Below, piece by piece: positions 46,933 through 55,744 of a stretch of DNA of 64,000 bases; position 1 is the first letter of the stretch; the number at the start of each line of letters is the position of its first letter. Position numbers and translations under genes: made by a program. The notes under the pieces were generated by a model. It was not told where the DNA came from. It worked only from the letters and a program-made list of their open reading frames with translations, and ran no database searches. This DNA is from an uncultured Alistipes sp. Its GTDB lineage: Bacteria; Bacteroidota; Bacteroidia; Bacteroidales; Rikenellaceae. Location of the stretch: contig CALUIK010000003.1 in the NCBI GenBank assembly GCA_944320685.1, positions 62,001 to 126,000 of the forward strand, written 5' to 3'.

Positions 46933-48657
46933 ATGGCTAATTTCTTTTTAGATAACAATGATTTGCAGTTCCAGCTTTCGCATCCGCTGATGCAGAAGAT
47001 AGTGGAGTTGAAGGAGCGCGGTTTCGCCGAGAAGGATCTCTACGATTACGCTCCGCAGAATTTCGAGGATGCCATGGACTCGTACCGCCGCGTCATGGAG
47101 ATCGCGGGCGAGGTGTGCGGTGATGTTATCGCCCCGAACGCCGAAGGTGTCGACCATGAGGGTCCGCGCGTGGTGAACGACCATGTGGAGTATGCATCGG
47201 GTACGGTCGAAAACATGAAGGCCGTTGTCGATGCCGGCTTGAGCGGCCTGACGCTGCCGCGCAAGTACGACGGCCTGAATTTCCCGCTCGTCTGCTTTGT
47301 CATGGCCAACGAGATGGTGGCCCGTGCCGATGCCAGCTTCGAGAACATCTGGGGCCTGCAGGACTGCGCCGAGACGCTGAACGAGTTTGCCTCGGAGGAG
47401 CAGAAGAGAAAGTACCTGCCGTGGGTGTCGGCCGGAGCGACGTGCGCAATGGCTCTGACGGAGCCCGATGCCGGATCGGATCTTGGCGCCGTTATGCTCA
47501 AGGCTACATGGTCGGAGGAGAAGGGTACGTGGCTGCTCAACGGTGTTAAGCGTTTCATCACCAACGGTGACGGCGATATTTCGCTGGTGCTGGCCCGCAC
47601 GGAGGAGGGCACGACCGACGCGCGCGGTCTGTCGATGCTCGTCTACGACAAGCGCAACGGCGGCGTGAAGGTCCGCCGTATAGAGAACAAGTTGGGCATC
47701 AAGGGATCGCCCACGTGCGAACTGGTCTTCACGAATGCTCCAGCGGAGCTGGTCGGCGACCGTAGGATGGGCCTTATCAAATATGTGATGTCGCTGATGA
47801 ACGCCGCGCGTCTGGGTATCGGCGCACAGTCTGTAGGCTTGTGCGAGGCTGCATACCGTGAGGCTTTGAAGTATGCCGGCGAACGTATGCAGTTCGGCAA
47901 ACCCATTATCAGGTTCGCCGCCGTAGCCGAGATGCTGTCGAACATGCGCGCCAAGCTGCACGGCGCCCGCGCGCTGTTGTACGAGACGGCGCGTTTCGTC
48001 GAGATATACAAGCAGTACATGCATATTTCGTCGGAGCGTTCGCTTGAGCCGGAGGAGCGTCAGGAGATGAAGTTCTACAATCGCCTTGCCGACGGTTTTA
48101 CGCCGCTGGTGAAGCTCTTTTCGTCGGAGTACGCCAACCAGCTGGCATACGATGCCATTCAGATTCACGGCGGTTCTGGCTTCATGAAGGATTACGCCTG
48201 CGAGCGCCTCTACCGCGATGCACGAATCATGAATATCTACGAGGGCACGTCGCAGTTGCAGGTGGTTGCGGCCATCAATGCCGTAACGAAGGGCACCTTT
48301 GCCGAGCAGATCTCACGTTACGCCGAGGCGGAATATTGCGAGGCCATGCAGCCTGTTGTGGCCAAGCTGCGCGGGTTGCGTGAGACGTTCGACGCCATGG
48401 TGGCGCGTGTCGAGGAGGTGAACCGCGAACACGTGGGCTACAAGGACTTGCACGCACGCCGTCTGGTGGAGAGTGCCGGCCATATCATCATTACCTACCT
48501 GCTGGCCCGCGAGGCTGGTGAGGCTGCGGAGTATGTGTCGGATGCCAAGCTCTTCCTGAAGATAGCCGAGGCGAATATTGCCGCCGCATCTACGGCGATA
48601 GCCAATTCTGAGGGCAGCGATGTGGACCTTATCCAAGAGGTTGGGGAGGCTTGCTGA
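46933..48657 (+). CDS. acyl-CoA dehydrogenase
   Basis: A 574-residue acyl-CoA dehydrogenase of the long form with an extra C-terminal helical domain (about 445-574). FAD-site motifs CAMALTEPDAGSDLG (171-185) and MNAARLGIGAQSVGL are present. The catalytic base is Glu437 in IMNIYEGTSQLQ. An N-terminal extension (LDNNDLQFQL) marks the group seen in Bacteroidetes with linked etfBA. It oxidises (or, with bifurcating Etf, may reduce) a CoA thioester; the chain length is unknown. The start MANFFLD was chosen because the longer in-frame ATG (46870) overlaps the previous gene. Confidence 0.93.
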   Translation: MANFFLDNNDLQFQLSHPLMQKIVELKERGFAEKDLYDYAPQNFEDAMDSYRRVMEIAGEVCGDVIAPNAEGVDHEGPRVVNDHVEYASGTVENMKAVVDAGLSGLTLPRKYDGLNFPLVCFVMANEMVARADASFENIWGLQDCAETLNEFASEEQKRKYLPWVSAGATCAMALTEPDAGSDLGAVMLKATWSEEKGTWLLNGVKRFITNGDGDISLVLARTEEGTTDARGLSMLVYDKRNGGVKVRRIENKLGIKGSPTCELVFTNAPAELVGDRRMGLIKYVMSLMNAARLGIGAQSVGLCEAAYREALKYAGERMQFGKPIIRFAAVAEMLSNMRAKLHGARALLYETARFVEIYKQYMHISSERSLEPEERQEMKFYNRLADGFTPLVKLFSSEYANQLAYDAIQIHGGSGFMKDYACERLYRDARIMNIYEGTSQLQVVAAINAVTKGTFAEQISRYAEAEYCEAMQPVVAKLRGLRETFDAMVARVEEVNREHVGYKDLHARRLVESAGHIIITYLLAREAGEAAEYVSDAKLFLKIAEANIAAASTAIANSEGSDVDLIQEVGEAC

Positions 48658-48681
48658 TTGACGGAACATGTGGGTTGACCG

Positions 48682-48715
48682 ACGGAGGGGACTGCGCAAG
48701 TCTCCTCCGTTTTTT
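48682..48715 (+). terminator. intrinsic terminator of the etf operon
   Basis: A 12-bp stem with one mismatch (48682-48693 with 48699-48710) followed by six T bases. Confidence 0.85.
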
Positions 48716-48826
48716 ACACCTCTGATAGAGGTCCGTAATGAAACGTCTGAGTAGCATTCTGGACCCTTTGCTCTGCCATTCAGGGGATCGGCGGAGGGCA
48801 TGTCATGGCGTAGGGCCGCGGGTGCG

Positions 48827-49885
48827 TTACTTGCCGCCGTAGAAGGCCTTTTGCCGGCGGACTATTATTGCGGCCAGACGGTCGTAGAGAGCGCGGTCCT
48901 CGTCAGTGCCGTGACGCAGCAGCGAGAAGGCGTTGTTGCCTTGATAATATGCCAGATCGTTGTTGTCGAATATGGCGTTGCGCTCGTACGAGTCTATGTA
49001 GGCCTTCATGCGGTCAGCGCGCCCCCTGTCATGCAGGGCGTTCTCGTCGAACTCCATTTCGAGCGACATGCCGGCCTGCGTAGCCAAATGGCAGGTTTCG
49101 TCGATGCGCGAGTCCGGGATGGCGTCGTTGAAAAAGTGGTTGGGCTGCAGGTAGGCCTTGTCGAAGCCCAATTCGCGCCATTGGTCGTATCCGTCGGACT
49201 TGAAGTATGGTATCCAATAGAAGTCGAGCCCCTTCTCGTGGATGTAGTCCGACACTCCGGCCACGAAGGTGCGTGTGTTGGTGGCCTCCTCGGCCAGCCA
49301 ATAAAATCCGCACAGCTGCAGGTTGTCGAGCCCCGCGGCGGCAAAACGGTCGATAAGCAGGTCGATATACCACTTGCAGGCGGCTGTGCGGTCGGCGTCG
49401 TTGTTGAAGTCGAGGCTGCGGCCGCCGATTTCGCCCCAATCTGTCTGTCCGGGTATGGGTTCGGGCAGCGAGAGCACCACCTTGCGGCGGTGGAACGGAC
49501 CGGATATGCGCTTGCGCATCTCCCCGACGCATTCGTTCAGGGCGGCTATGTCGCGCCCCGGGGTGAGGTATTTGTCGATGAGGCCGACCCAGTCCTGCTG
49601 GCGTGCGCCCACGGGTGTGTAGCCCGATGCGTAGGTCAGGCCCGTGCCGCTGTGTATTTCGAGGAAGAGGAAGCCGTCGAAGAGCCACTGCGGGTTGTCT
49701 CCGTCGGTTGCGACGTAGTCGGCAAATTGCTCTGCATTCCAGTTGACGGTACGGTGCTGGCCGCCGTCGTATATGAGCACGAGGTCGCGTACGGTGGCCC
49801 GGCCGACCTTCGAGCCGACGCAGGCCGTAAATGCAAGGCTCGCCAGCAGAGCCGAGAGCAGTGTGGCGGTAGGAAGTCTCTTCAT
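48827..49885 (-). CDS. DUF4855 lipoprotein
   Basis: A 352-residue secreted lipoprotein (signal ending FTAC, Cys22). It matches the DUF4855 family: DLVLIYDGG, NWNAEQFADYVA, FDGFLFLEIHSGTGLTYASGYTPVGARQQDW and NLQLCGFYWLAEEA. The sequence suggests a TIM-barrel, glycosidase-like protein with acidic residues in the usual strand ends (for example WLAEEA and MEFDENAL), but no activity is known. It is a single gene with a good upstream promoter. Confidence 0.82.
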   Translation of the reverse strand: MKRLPTATLLSALLASLAFTACVGSKVGRATVRDLVLIYDGGQHRTVNWNAEQFADYVATDGDNPQWLFDGFLFLEIHSGTGLTYASGYTPVGARQQDWVGLIDKYLTPGRDIAALNECVGEMRKRISGPFHRRKVVLSLPEPIPGQTDWGEIGGRSLDFNNDADRTAACKWYIDLLIDRFAAAGLDNLQLCGFYWLAEEATNTRTFVAGVSDYIHEKGLDFYWIPYFKSDGYDQWRELGFDKAYLQPNHFFNDAIPDSRIDETCHLATQAGMSLEMEFDENALHDRGRADRMKAYIDSYERNAIFDNNDLAYYQGNNAFSLLRHGTDEDRALYDRLAAIIVRRQKAFYGGK

Positions 49886-49909
49886 GGGGTTCGGTTATAG
49901 GTGTTGCAA

Positions 49910-49941
49910 CAAAAATACGCAAAAAAAGTTGCATGGCCAAT
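49910..49941 (-). promoter_or_regulatory. promoter of the DUF4855 gene
   Basis: On the minus strand ATTG (49941-49938, one mismatch to TTTG), 20 bases, then TATTTTTG (49917-49910), 25 bases before the start codon. Confidence 0.65.
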
Positions 49942-49986
49942 TGTATGTGCCGATTGCCGCGGTGACTGCAAGCCGGTATGGAGCGA

Positions 49987-50025
49987 ACGAGGCAGGCGGC
50001 ATGTCAATCATGCCGCCTGCCTCGT
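49987..50025 (-). terminator. long perfect hairpin after glsA
   Basis: A perfect 17-bp stem (49987-50003 with 50009-50025) with a 5-base loop lies 17 bases past the glsA stop. It has no U-run, but its strength and position suggest transcription termination or 3'-end protection. Confidence 0.65.
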
Positions 50026-50041
50026 AATGTGCCGTGCGTGG

Positions 50042-51025
50042 TTATGCCTCGACGGCGGAGTGTTGCCGTAGCGTGACATGCCGCGAGCTGTAGATGTTGA
50101 GGCCCAGACGTCGGGTTATGTAGCTCACGGCCTTTTGCGCTTTGACGGAGTTGCCCGCAGCGTCGAGCGGAGGTGCAAATGCCGCGATGCCCATTACGCC
50201 CGGCACCACGCCCATGATTCCGCCGCCGACGCCGCTCTTTGCCGGCAGACCCGTGCGGAACATCCAGTCTCCCGTGCGTTCGTAGAAACCGACGGAGGCC
50301 ATTAGAGATACGATGTGCGGGGCTATGTCGGCACCGAAGACCTCGCATTCCGTGACAGGGTTGCGGCCGTCGGCGGCGATCGTCGCGGCCATGACGGCGA
50401 GCTGTGCCGACGTTATGCCTATGGAGCATTGGCGTGTGTAGATGTCGAGCGACAGGTCGGGGTCGTCGTATATGCGGCCGTAATTCTTGAGCAGCCACGC
50501 TATCGAGCGGTTGTTGAAGTTGGTGGCGCTCTCCGAGCGGTACAGTTCGTCGATGACCTCGACCGATGAGCCGCATAACGCCTCGATGAAGCCCTTTATT
50601 GCGAGCCATTTGGCATCGCTGTTGCCCGCGGGGGCGATCATCGAGCAGGCGGCTATGGCCCCCGCGTTTACGAGCGGTGTCGAGGGGTGGTCGTTTTCGA
50701 GGAGTATGGCCATGATCGAGTTGAATGGCAGTCCAGTGGCGTCGGCCCCGATTTTCCTCATCACGGTCTGAGGCCCGTGCTGTTTCATTGCGAGAATCGC
50801 CGTCGGCACCTTTGACACCGACTCTATGCCGAAACGGTATCCCGTGTCGCCAATTTCGATCCGTTCGCCGTCGGCCATGCAAACGGCTATGCCGAAGAGC
50901 GACGGCGGTATGTTTTTCAGATAGGGGATGTATGAGGCATTCTCTCCGTCGGCTGTCTTTGCGTATTGCGCGTATGCCTCGTTTACTGCCGTCACTACGG
51001 CCGATTTGTCTATTTCGCGTATCAT
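50042..51025 (-). CDS. glsA: glutaminase A
   Basis: A 327-residue serine-dependent beta-lactamase-fold glutaminase (glutamine to glutamate + ammonia). The catalytic SxxK is Ser69-Lys72 in FGIESVSKVPTAIL. Other family motifs are PFNSIMAILLENDHPSTPLVNAGAIA, NFNNRSIAWLLKNYG, and TGLPAKSGVGGGIMGVVPG. The length is standard for GlsA1. It begins 3 bases after the gadC-like gene, so the two are cotranscribed. In E. coli the same two activities form the glutamine-dependent acid-resistance system, in which released ammonia takes up protons. Confidence 0.94.
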   Translation of the reverse strand: MIREIDKSAVVTAVNEAYAQYAKTADGENASYIPYLKNIPPSLFGIAVCMADGERIEIGDTGYRFGIESVSKVPTAILAMKQHGPQTVMRKIGADATGLPFNSIMAILLENDHPSTPLVNAGAIAACSMIAPAGNSDAKWLAIKGFIEALCGSSVEVIDELYRSESATNFNNRSIAWLLKNYGRIYDDPDLSLDIYTRQCSIGITSAQLAVMAATIAADGRNPVTECEVFGADIAPHIVSLMASVGFYERTGDWMFRTGLPAKSGVGGGIMGVVPGVMGIAAFAPPLDAAGNSVKAQKAVSYITRRLGLNIYSSRHVTLRQHSAVEA

Positions 51026-51028
51026 GGT

Positions 51029-52588
51029 TTATTGTTTGTCGGTTGAAGGTTTGTGTGTGCTGTCGTTTTTGCGGGCGGTTCCGCTGTCCGTCGTCTGCCC
51101 TTTTTGCAGTATATGCGCCGCAGCCGGACTCTGCTGCTCCCAATGGAACGGGGCGAAGTCTGCGGTGGCGCTTCGGTCGCGCCACGAAGGTTTGCGCATG
51201 GCATATATGATGAGCGGGATTGCCACCACTATGACACAGCCGGTTACGAGTACGCCGTACCATACGGTATGGCTTCCCGTCGCTATCTGTGAGGGCGGTA
51301 TGAAACTGAGCGTGAAGGCCAGCAGCGAGCCGGCGAAGCCCACGCCCGCGATGAGCCACATAAGGGCGTTGCCGCGCCCGAGACGGAAGGGCCTTGCCGC
51401 GTCTTTCATCTTGTAGCGCAGTGTTATGGCGGCGGCGAACATGAGCATGTACATTATGAGGTACAGCAGTACGGTCAGTTGCGAGAGTATCTGATAGAAC
51501 GACTGCACCGAAGGCATCACGACGAAGAGCAGGCTGAACAGGGTTACGATACTGCCTTGTACGAGGAGTATATTGCGCTGTACGCCGTTCGTGTTGCTCT
51601 TTTGGAAGAAGGGCGGCAGGTAGCCCGCCTTGCCAACGGCATAGATACCTTTCGACGGACCGGCCACCCATGTCAGCACGCCGGCCAGCACCCCGACCAT
51701 CAGTGCCACGGCGATCACGGGCGAGGCCCACGACGCATGCAGATACTTGAAATAGTTGTCGAAACCTATGAGCAGCGATTGCGTGAGGTTTATCTCCTTG
51801 GCGGGGATGATGAGGCCGAGAGAGAAGGTGCCCAGAACGAATATCGCCACGGTCATGAGCGAACCGATGATGATGGCCTTCGGGTAGTTCTTGGCCGGAT
51901 TGTTCACCTCCATGACATGTATGCCCATCATCTCCATGCCGGCGTAGAACAGGAATATGCCGCTGGCGAGTACGAGGTTGTCGAGCTCGGTGAGGTCGGG
52001 CCAGAAGCTCTGCGACATGTCCATGTTGTTGTGTCCGCCCGTCGCGAGATATGTTAGGCCGAGGGCTATGAGCAGTGCGGCGGGTATGATGGTCCCGATC
52101 ATACCGCCCCATTTGCTTATCTTGCCGACCCATCCGAGGCCCTTGAGCGAGATGAATGTGGCGAGCCAGTATATCGCGAGCACCACGGCCAGCGTGAACA
52201 TCTTGTTCGAGGCGAGCGACATGTCGTACGTCTGGTCCATGCCTATGAAGGCTATCGCCACGGCACCGAAGGTGAGTACCGTCGGATACCATATCGTCGA
52301 CTCGATCCACTGCAGGAATATCGCCAGAAAACCGCTCCTCGGACCGAAGGCCTCGCCGACCCAACGGAAGACACCTCCCTGTTTGTCGGAAAACATCGCG
52401 GCCAGCTCGGCGGCCACCAGCGCTGTCGGGATCAGGAAGACGATGGCTGCGAAAAGATAGTAGAATGCTGACGAGGGACCGTATATGGCTTCGGCGGGAA
52501 GCCCTCGCAGACTTACCACGGCCGTGACGTTCATTATGGCGAGCGTCATGACAGATAGCTTGAATCCTGTGCTTGCTTTTGTACTCAT
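51029..52588 (-). CDS. gadC: GadC-like glutamate/glutamine:amino-acid antiporter
   Basis: A 519-residue APC-superfamily transporter with 12 hydrophobic segments. Features near GadC include the N-terminal NVTAVVSLRGLPAEAIYGPSSAFYY, GGVFRWVGEAFGPRSGFLAIFLQWIES, and WVAGPSKGIYAVGKAGYLPP. After the last helix there is a polar tail (about 465-519) that could match the C-plug which closes GadC at neutral pH. It probably exchanges glutamine and glutamate (or GABA). No gadB decarboxylase is next to it, and its pairing with glsA favours a glutamine/glutamate role. Confidence 0.88.
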   Translation of the reverse strand: MSTKASTGFKLSVMTLAIMNVTAVVSLRGLPAEAIYGPSSAFYYLFAAIVFLIPTALVAAELAAMFSDKQGGVFRWVGEAFGPRSGFLAIFLQWIESTIWYPTVLTFGAVAIAFIGMDQTYDMSLASNKMFTLAVVLAIYWLATFISLKGLGWVGKISKWGGMIGTIIPAALLIALGLTYLATGGHNNMDMSQSFWPDLTELDNLVLASGIFLFYAGMEMMGIHVMEVNNPAKNYPKAIIIGSLMTVAIFVLGTFSLGLIIPAKEINLTQSLLIGFDNYFKYLHASWASPVIAVALMVGVLAGVLTWVAGPSKGIYAVGKAGYLPPFFQKSNTNGVQRNILLVQGSIVTLFSLLFVVMPSVQSFYQILSQLTVLLYLIMYMLMFAAAITLRYKMKDAARPFRLGRGNALMWLIAGVGFAGSLLAFTLSFIPPSQIATGSHTVWYGVLVTGCVIVVAIPLIIYAMRKPSWRDRSATADFAPFHWEQQSPAAAHILQKGQTTDSGTARKNDSTHKPSTDKQ

Positions 52589-52796
52589 GGTCTATAACTG
52601 TTTTTGATGTAATCTTGGCTGTGGCCGAACAATAACCGCACCAAAGCGCACCTTGGGGCGGCGAAGCGCTTTCGGGCGGGCGTCTGATGCGTGCAGTGCG
52701 GGTGCGCGACGGGCATGGACGGACATCCGGTATGCGCGGTCGGGGTTTGGAAATATAGTTTGCGGCCGTTTGCGAGGTTTTGCGGAATTTATGTCG

Positions 52797-52804
52797 TATA
52801 TTTG
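52797..52804 (+). promoter_or_regulatory. -7 element of the DUF5106 gene
   Basis: TATATTTG at 52797-52804, 22 bases before the ATG at 52827. No TTTG lies at the standard distance, though two lie nearby at 52769 and 52779. The position excludes the longer in-frame starts upstream. Confidence 0.6.
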
Positions 52805-52826
52805 TTCTGGATGTAAAGCTATTCTT

Positions 52827-53780
52827 ATGATGAGACTGTTTGTTGTTGCGGCATGTGCGGCTGCCGCGGTCTTGTGTGGGTGCGGGGGCCGCGGCGGGCA
52901 GAACGGAGCCGGACCAAGTGCCGTTGGCGGCGATACGGTTGAGCCGCGTGTTTTCATGCCGGCATCGGCGCCGGCAGTTATGGACGCCGAGCAGCGGGCG
53001 GCATATCTTAACGAGCACTATTGGGATAAGTTCGACTTCGCCGACACGCTCTTTATAAGGGAGGTCGACACGATGCAGATGCTTACGGCATTGGCGGTGT
53101 ATACGCAGGGGTATGTGCCCGATTCTCTGGCCGCGGAGTCGATGTCGCGCCTCATGGCGAAGGCTTCGGCCTCGAAACCCATGCTCGAGTATTTTATGAT
53201 GCTTACGGAGGCGGTGCTGCACGATCCCAACTCGCCGTTGCGCAATGACGAACTCTATATTCCCGTCCTGGAAACGGCGCTGGCGAGCGGCCTGTTCGAC
53301 AAGTATGAGCGCATGCCCTACGAGTATGACCTCAATATGGCGCGGCAGAACCGTGTGGGCCGCAAGGCAAACGATTTCCGTTATACGCTCGCATCGGGCA
53401 AGGCCGGACGCATGTATGACATTGCGGCCGATTATCTGCTCGTCTTTATCAGCAACCCGGGCTGTCCCATGTGCCGTGACGTGCGTGAGCAGATCGAGGC
53501 GTCGCCCATGATCAACGAACTCGTCGAGCGGGGTACGCTGAAGGTGCTGGTGATATATCCCGACGAGGATATGGCGGCATGGCGCGAACATCTGGACGAC
53601 TACCCGCCGTCGTGGATCAATGCCTACGATTATGGCGGAGCCATAACGAAGGAGCGGTTGTACGACTTGCGGGCCATACCGTCGCTCTACCTGCTCGATT
53701 CGGAAAAACGGGTCATGGCCAAGGACTGCGTTGATGTGGCCTATATAGAGCAGCTTATATCGGCGGCCGAAACTGCATAA
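52827..53780 (+). CDS. DUF5106 thioredoxin-fold lipoprotein
   Basis: A 317-residue lipoprotein (signal ending VLCGC). A helical DUF5106-like region (about 50-180, with LNEHYWDKFDFADTLFI) is followed by a thioredoxin-like domain with a redox motif CPMC (213-216) in FISNPGCPMCRDVREQI and the cis-Pro region RAIPSLYLLD. It is therefore probably a periplasmic thiol-disulfide protein anchored to a membrane, as in the TlpA-like proteins of Bacteroidetes; the target is unknown. The start was set by the promoter at 52797 and the signal peptide. Divergent from gadC. Confidence 0.82.
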   Translation: MMRLFVVAACAAAAVLCGCGGRGGQNGAGPSAVGGDTVEPRVFMPASAPAVMDAEQRAAYLNEHYWDKFDFADTLFIREVDTMQMLTALAVYTQGYVPDSLAAESMSRLMAKASASKPMLEYFMMLTEAVLHDPNSPLRNDELYIPVLETALASGLFDKYERMPYEYDLNMARQNRVGRKANDFRYTLASGKAGRMYDIAADYLLVFISNPGCPMCRDVREQIEASPMINELVERGTLKVLVIYPDEDMAAWREHLDDYPPSWINAYDYGGAITKERLYDLRAIPSLYLLDSEKRVMAKDCVDVAYIEQLISAAETA

Positions 53781-53845
53781 GTCCAACCTATGGTGCAATA
53801 AAAAAATATGATCGCCGTTTTATGTCGGATGAACGAAAAAAGTGA

Positions 53846-53853
53846 TAATTTTG
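53846..53853 (+). promoter_or_regulatory. -7 element of the reverse rubrerythrin gene
   Basis: TAATTTTG at 53846-53853, giving a leader of about 60 bases. The -33 box is weak. Confidence 0.5.
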
Positions 53854-53918
53854 TACAGGCTGAATGATGAACAGGCTGACAAACTATTTAACAAACAAAC
53901 AAAATAAGACAAAGAGTT

Positions 53919-54473
53919 ATGGCTAAGAAATTTCGTTGCACGGTATGTGGTTACATCCACGAGGGAGATTCGGCACCCGAGCAGTGCCCGCTTTGCAAGG
54001 CGAGCAAGGACAAATTCGTCGAGGTAGAAGAGAAGTCGGAAGGTCTTACGTTCGTGACCGAGCACAAACTCGGTGACGGCAAGGGATCGAGCGAGGAGCT
54101 TTGGAAGGGTCTGAACGACCATTTCATGGGCGAGTGCTCGGAGGTGGGCATGTATCTGGCCATGAGCCGTCAGGCCGACCGCGAAGGCTATCCCGAGATA
54201 GCCGAGGCTTTCAAGCGCTATGCTTTCGAGGAGGCCGAGCACGCCGCCAAGTTCGCCGAGCTCATAGGCGAGGTGGTATGGGATACCAAGACCAACCTCT
54301 ACAAGCGCATGAATGCCGAGAGCGGCGCATGCGAGGACAAGATGCGTCTTGCCCGCATGGCAAAGGAGCAGAACCTCGATGCCGTACACGATACGGTACA
54401 CGAGATGGCCAAGGACGAGGCGCGCCATGGCGCAGGTTTCCAAGGCCTCTACAACCGCTACTTCGGCAAGTAG
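53919..54473 (+). CDS. reverse rubrerythrin (NADH peroxidase type)
   Basis: A 184-residue protein with the domain order reversed from classical rubrerythrin: an N-terminal rubredoxin-like domain with Cys7, Cys10, Cys23 and Cys26 (CTVCGY..CPLCKA), then a four-helix diiron domain ([39 protein letters not shown] and [12 protein letters not shown] carry the Glu/His ligands). Reverse rubrerythrins reduce H2O2 and O2 in anaerobes and protect against oxygen. Single gene, cytoplasmic, followed by a strong terminator. The start follows an A-rich leader with GAGTT before the ATG. Confidence 0.94.
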   Translation: MAKKFRCTVCGYIHEGDSAPEQCPLCKASKDKFVEVEEKSEGLTFVTEHKLGDGKGSSEELWKGLNDHFMGECSEVGMYLAMSRQADREGYPEIAEAFKRYAFEEAEHAAKFAELIGEVVWDTKTNLYKRMNAESGACEDKMRLARMAKEQNLDAVHDTVHEMAKDEARHGAGFQGLYNRYFGK

Positions 54474-54492
54474 TCTGCCGGCGTATTACATG

Positions 54493-54523
54493 GACAGCCG
54501 CACACCAAATGTGTGCGGCTGTC
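54493..54523 (+). terminator. intrinsic terminator of reverse rubrerythrin
   Basis: A perfect 13-bp stem (54493-54505 with 54511-54523), loop CAAAT, followed by TTTTATT. Confidence 0.9.
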
Positions 54524-54578
54524 TTTTATTGTATTCTTGTCATTGGCGGGTGCAGAGATATATCCACGATAAAAAATC

Positions 54579-54598
54579 GGCCCCGAAATATCGGGGCC
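54579..54598 (-). terminator. terminator of the holin-like/YtxH pair
   Basis: A perfect 8-bp GC stem (54579-54586 with 54591-54598), loop of four bases; on the minus strand followed by GATTTTTTATC. Confidence 0.85.
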
Positions 54599-54613
54599 TT
54601 CGCGCGCCGGGGT

Positions 54614-54940
54614 TCATTTCAGAATGTCGCTCAAAAACGAATTCACCACATTGCTGGCATAACGATATCCTTTCCGGACTGTCTCGGCGACTTCGTATAC
54701 GGTCTCGATGCGCCGGTGGAGATACTCTATCGACTGCCGCACGCCTACCGAGTAGACTATCAGCGCCAGCAGGGCGAAGAATCCTCCCGTAACGGCTGCG
54801 GCCGCGGCCGTGGATCCGATTATGCCGGCGAGCCACGCCACTGCCGCGGTGATGAAGAGCACTATCGCCGCTGTCGCGGTGATGGCGAAAAAGAGAATCG
54901 AAGCCGCTATGCGGCGGCTTTCCGTTTTGAGCTCGTCCAT
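54614..54940 (-). CDS. phage-holin-family (DUF1469-like) membrane protein
   Basis: A 108-residue protein with two closely spaced transmembrane helices (about 12-36 and 45-66) and a charged amphipathic C-terminal region (VRQSIEYLHRRIETVYEVAETVRKGY). This layout is the putative holin-superfamily III / DUF1469 type found on bacterial chromosomes next to YtxH genes. It is not evidence of a prophage. Function unknown; likely an envelope stress or membrane-organising protein. It begins 15 bases after the YtxH gene. Confidence 0.75.
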   Translation of the reverse strand: MDELKTESRRIAASILFFAITATAAIVLFITAAVAWLAGIIGSTAAAAAVTGGFFALLALIVYSVGVRQSIEYLHRRIETVYEVAETVRKGYRYASNVVNSFLSDILK

Positions 54941-54955
54941 TCGCGTGCAGGTCGT

Positions 54956-55138
54956 TTATAGTTTGTCGACCGCTTCTTCGCAACGGCAGCGCGCTTTTTC
55001 GATCTCGTTATCCACGTAGTCGCGAATTTTGTTGCGCAGTTCTGGGCCCGACTGGGGCGTCACGAGCATCGTTACGACCGATCCGAGCAGCATGCCTCCG
55101 AACAGTGAGACGAGACAGCAAATTCCTCTGTTTTTCAT
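54956..55138 (-). CDS. YtxH-like small membrane protein
   Basis: A 60-residue protein: one membrane segment with glycine steps (LVSLFGGMLLGSVVTMLVTP) followed by QSGPELRNKIRDYVDNEIEKA, which matches the YtxH/GvpP pattern (LFAPKSGKETR..). The start MKNRGICCL was chosen for this reason; the frame upstream is antisense to the SLOG-like gene. Function unknown. Cotranscribed with the holin-like gene. Confidence 0.75.
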   Translation of the reverse strand: MKNRGICCLVSLFGGMLLGSVVTMLVTPQSGPELRNKIRDYVDNEIEKARCRCEEAVDKL

Positions 55139-55193
55139 GGCTTGAAGTTTTAAGTATTCATACGCCGGAGTTGCAAAATTCGGGCCATGTGGA

Positions 55194-55201
55194 TATTTTT
55201 G
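55194..55201 (+). promoter_or_regulatory. -7 element of the SLOG-like gene
   Basis: TATTTTTG at 55194-55201 with TTGC about 19 bases upstream (55171-55174). Transcription would start near 55208, excluding the in-frame ATG at 55187. Confidence 0.6.
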
Positions 55202-55246
55202 CGTGTCGGGCGTCTCGCGCCGGGCAGGTATATGCGTTGTACGGTT

Positions 55247-55744
55247 ATGGATAATATCAGATTGGCGAGCGTGGCATTTACGGGCCACCGCACTTATTGC
55301 GATGAGGGGGAGCGACAGCTGGCCGACGTACTGGAGATGCTCTATTCCGAAGGGTATCGGCGTTTCCTTACGGGTATGGCGTGGGGATTCGATCTGGCGG
55401 CGGGTTTGGCTGTTATCGGCCTGCGGCGGAGGCATGGCGACGTACGGCTTGTTGCCGTGGAGCCGTTCGGCAGGTTCCGCGCTCTCTTTTCGGGTGTCGA
55501 GGCCACTGTCTACGATGAGGTGCTGGCCTCGTGTGACGAGCGTGTGACGGTATGCGGCACCTATACGGCGGCTTGCTACCGTCTGCGCAATGATTTCCTT
55601 GTCGACCACGCGGCTGTGGTGGTGGCGTGGTACGACGGCGGCAGCGACGGCGGTACCGCATATACTGTAAGAAGGGCACGCCGGCACGGCATACCCGTCA
55701 TTAACCTGCGCCCGTCGGAACAGTTGAGTTTCGGCTGGTTATGA
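55247..55744 (+). CDS. SLOG-fold protein (DUF1273/YpsA-like)
   Basis: A 165-residue protein. VAFTGHR at the start and FLTGMAWGFDLAAGLAVIGLRR are the glycine-rich nucleotide-sugar-binding motifs of the SLOG superfamily (YpsA/DUF1273 branch); LRNDFLVDHAAVVVAWYDGGSDGGTAYTVRRARRHGIPVINL is the second motif. Members sense or bind nucleotide-derived ligands; YpsA affects cell division in Bacillus, but no role is known here. The ATG at 55232 is an alternative start. It converges on the TPR gene with a 6-base overlap of their ends. Confidence 0.8.
   Translation: MDNIRLASVAFTGHRTYCDEGERQLADVLEMLYSEGYRRFLTGMAWGFDLAAGLAVIGLRRRHGDVRLVAVEPFGRFRALFSGVEATVYDEVLASCDERVTVCGTYTAACYRLRNDFLVDHAAVVVAWYDGGSDGGTAYTVRRARRHGIPVINLRPSEQLSFGWL

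Noticed and set aside
50004..53798. A 1264-residue open frame on the minus strand
   Set aside because: It is the alternative frame of glsA, the gadC-like gene and the DUF5106 gene. The translation is Arg/His-rich and unlike any protein; long shadow frames are expected in this high-GC sequence.
54614..55138. Prophage remnant because of a holin-family protein
   Set aside because: The protein is the chromosomal DUF1469-like type next to YtxH; no lysin, tail, capsid or integrase genes are nearby.
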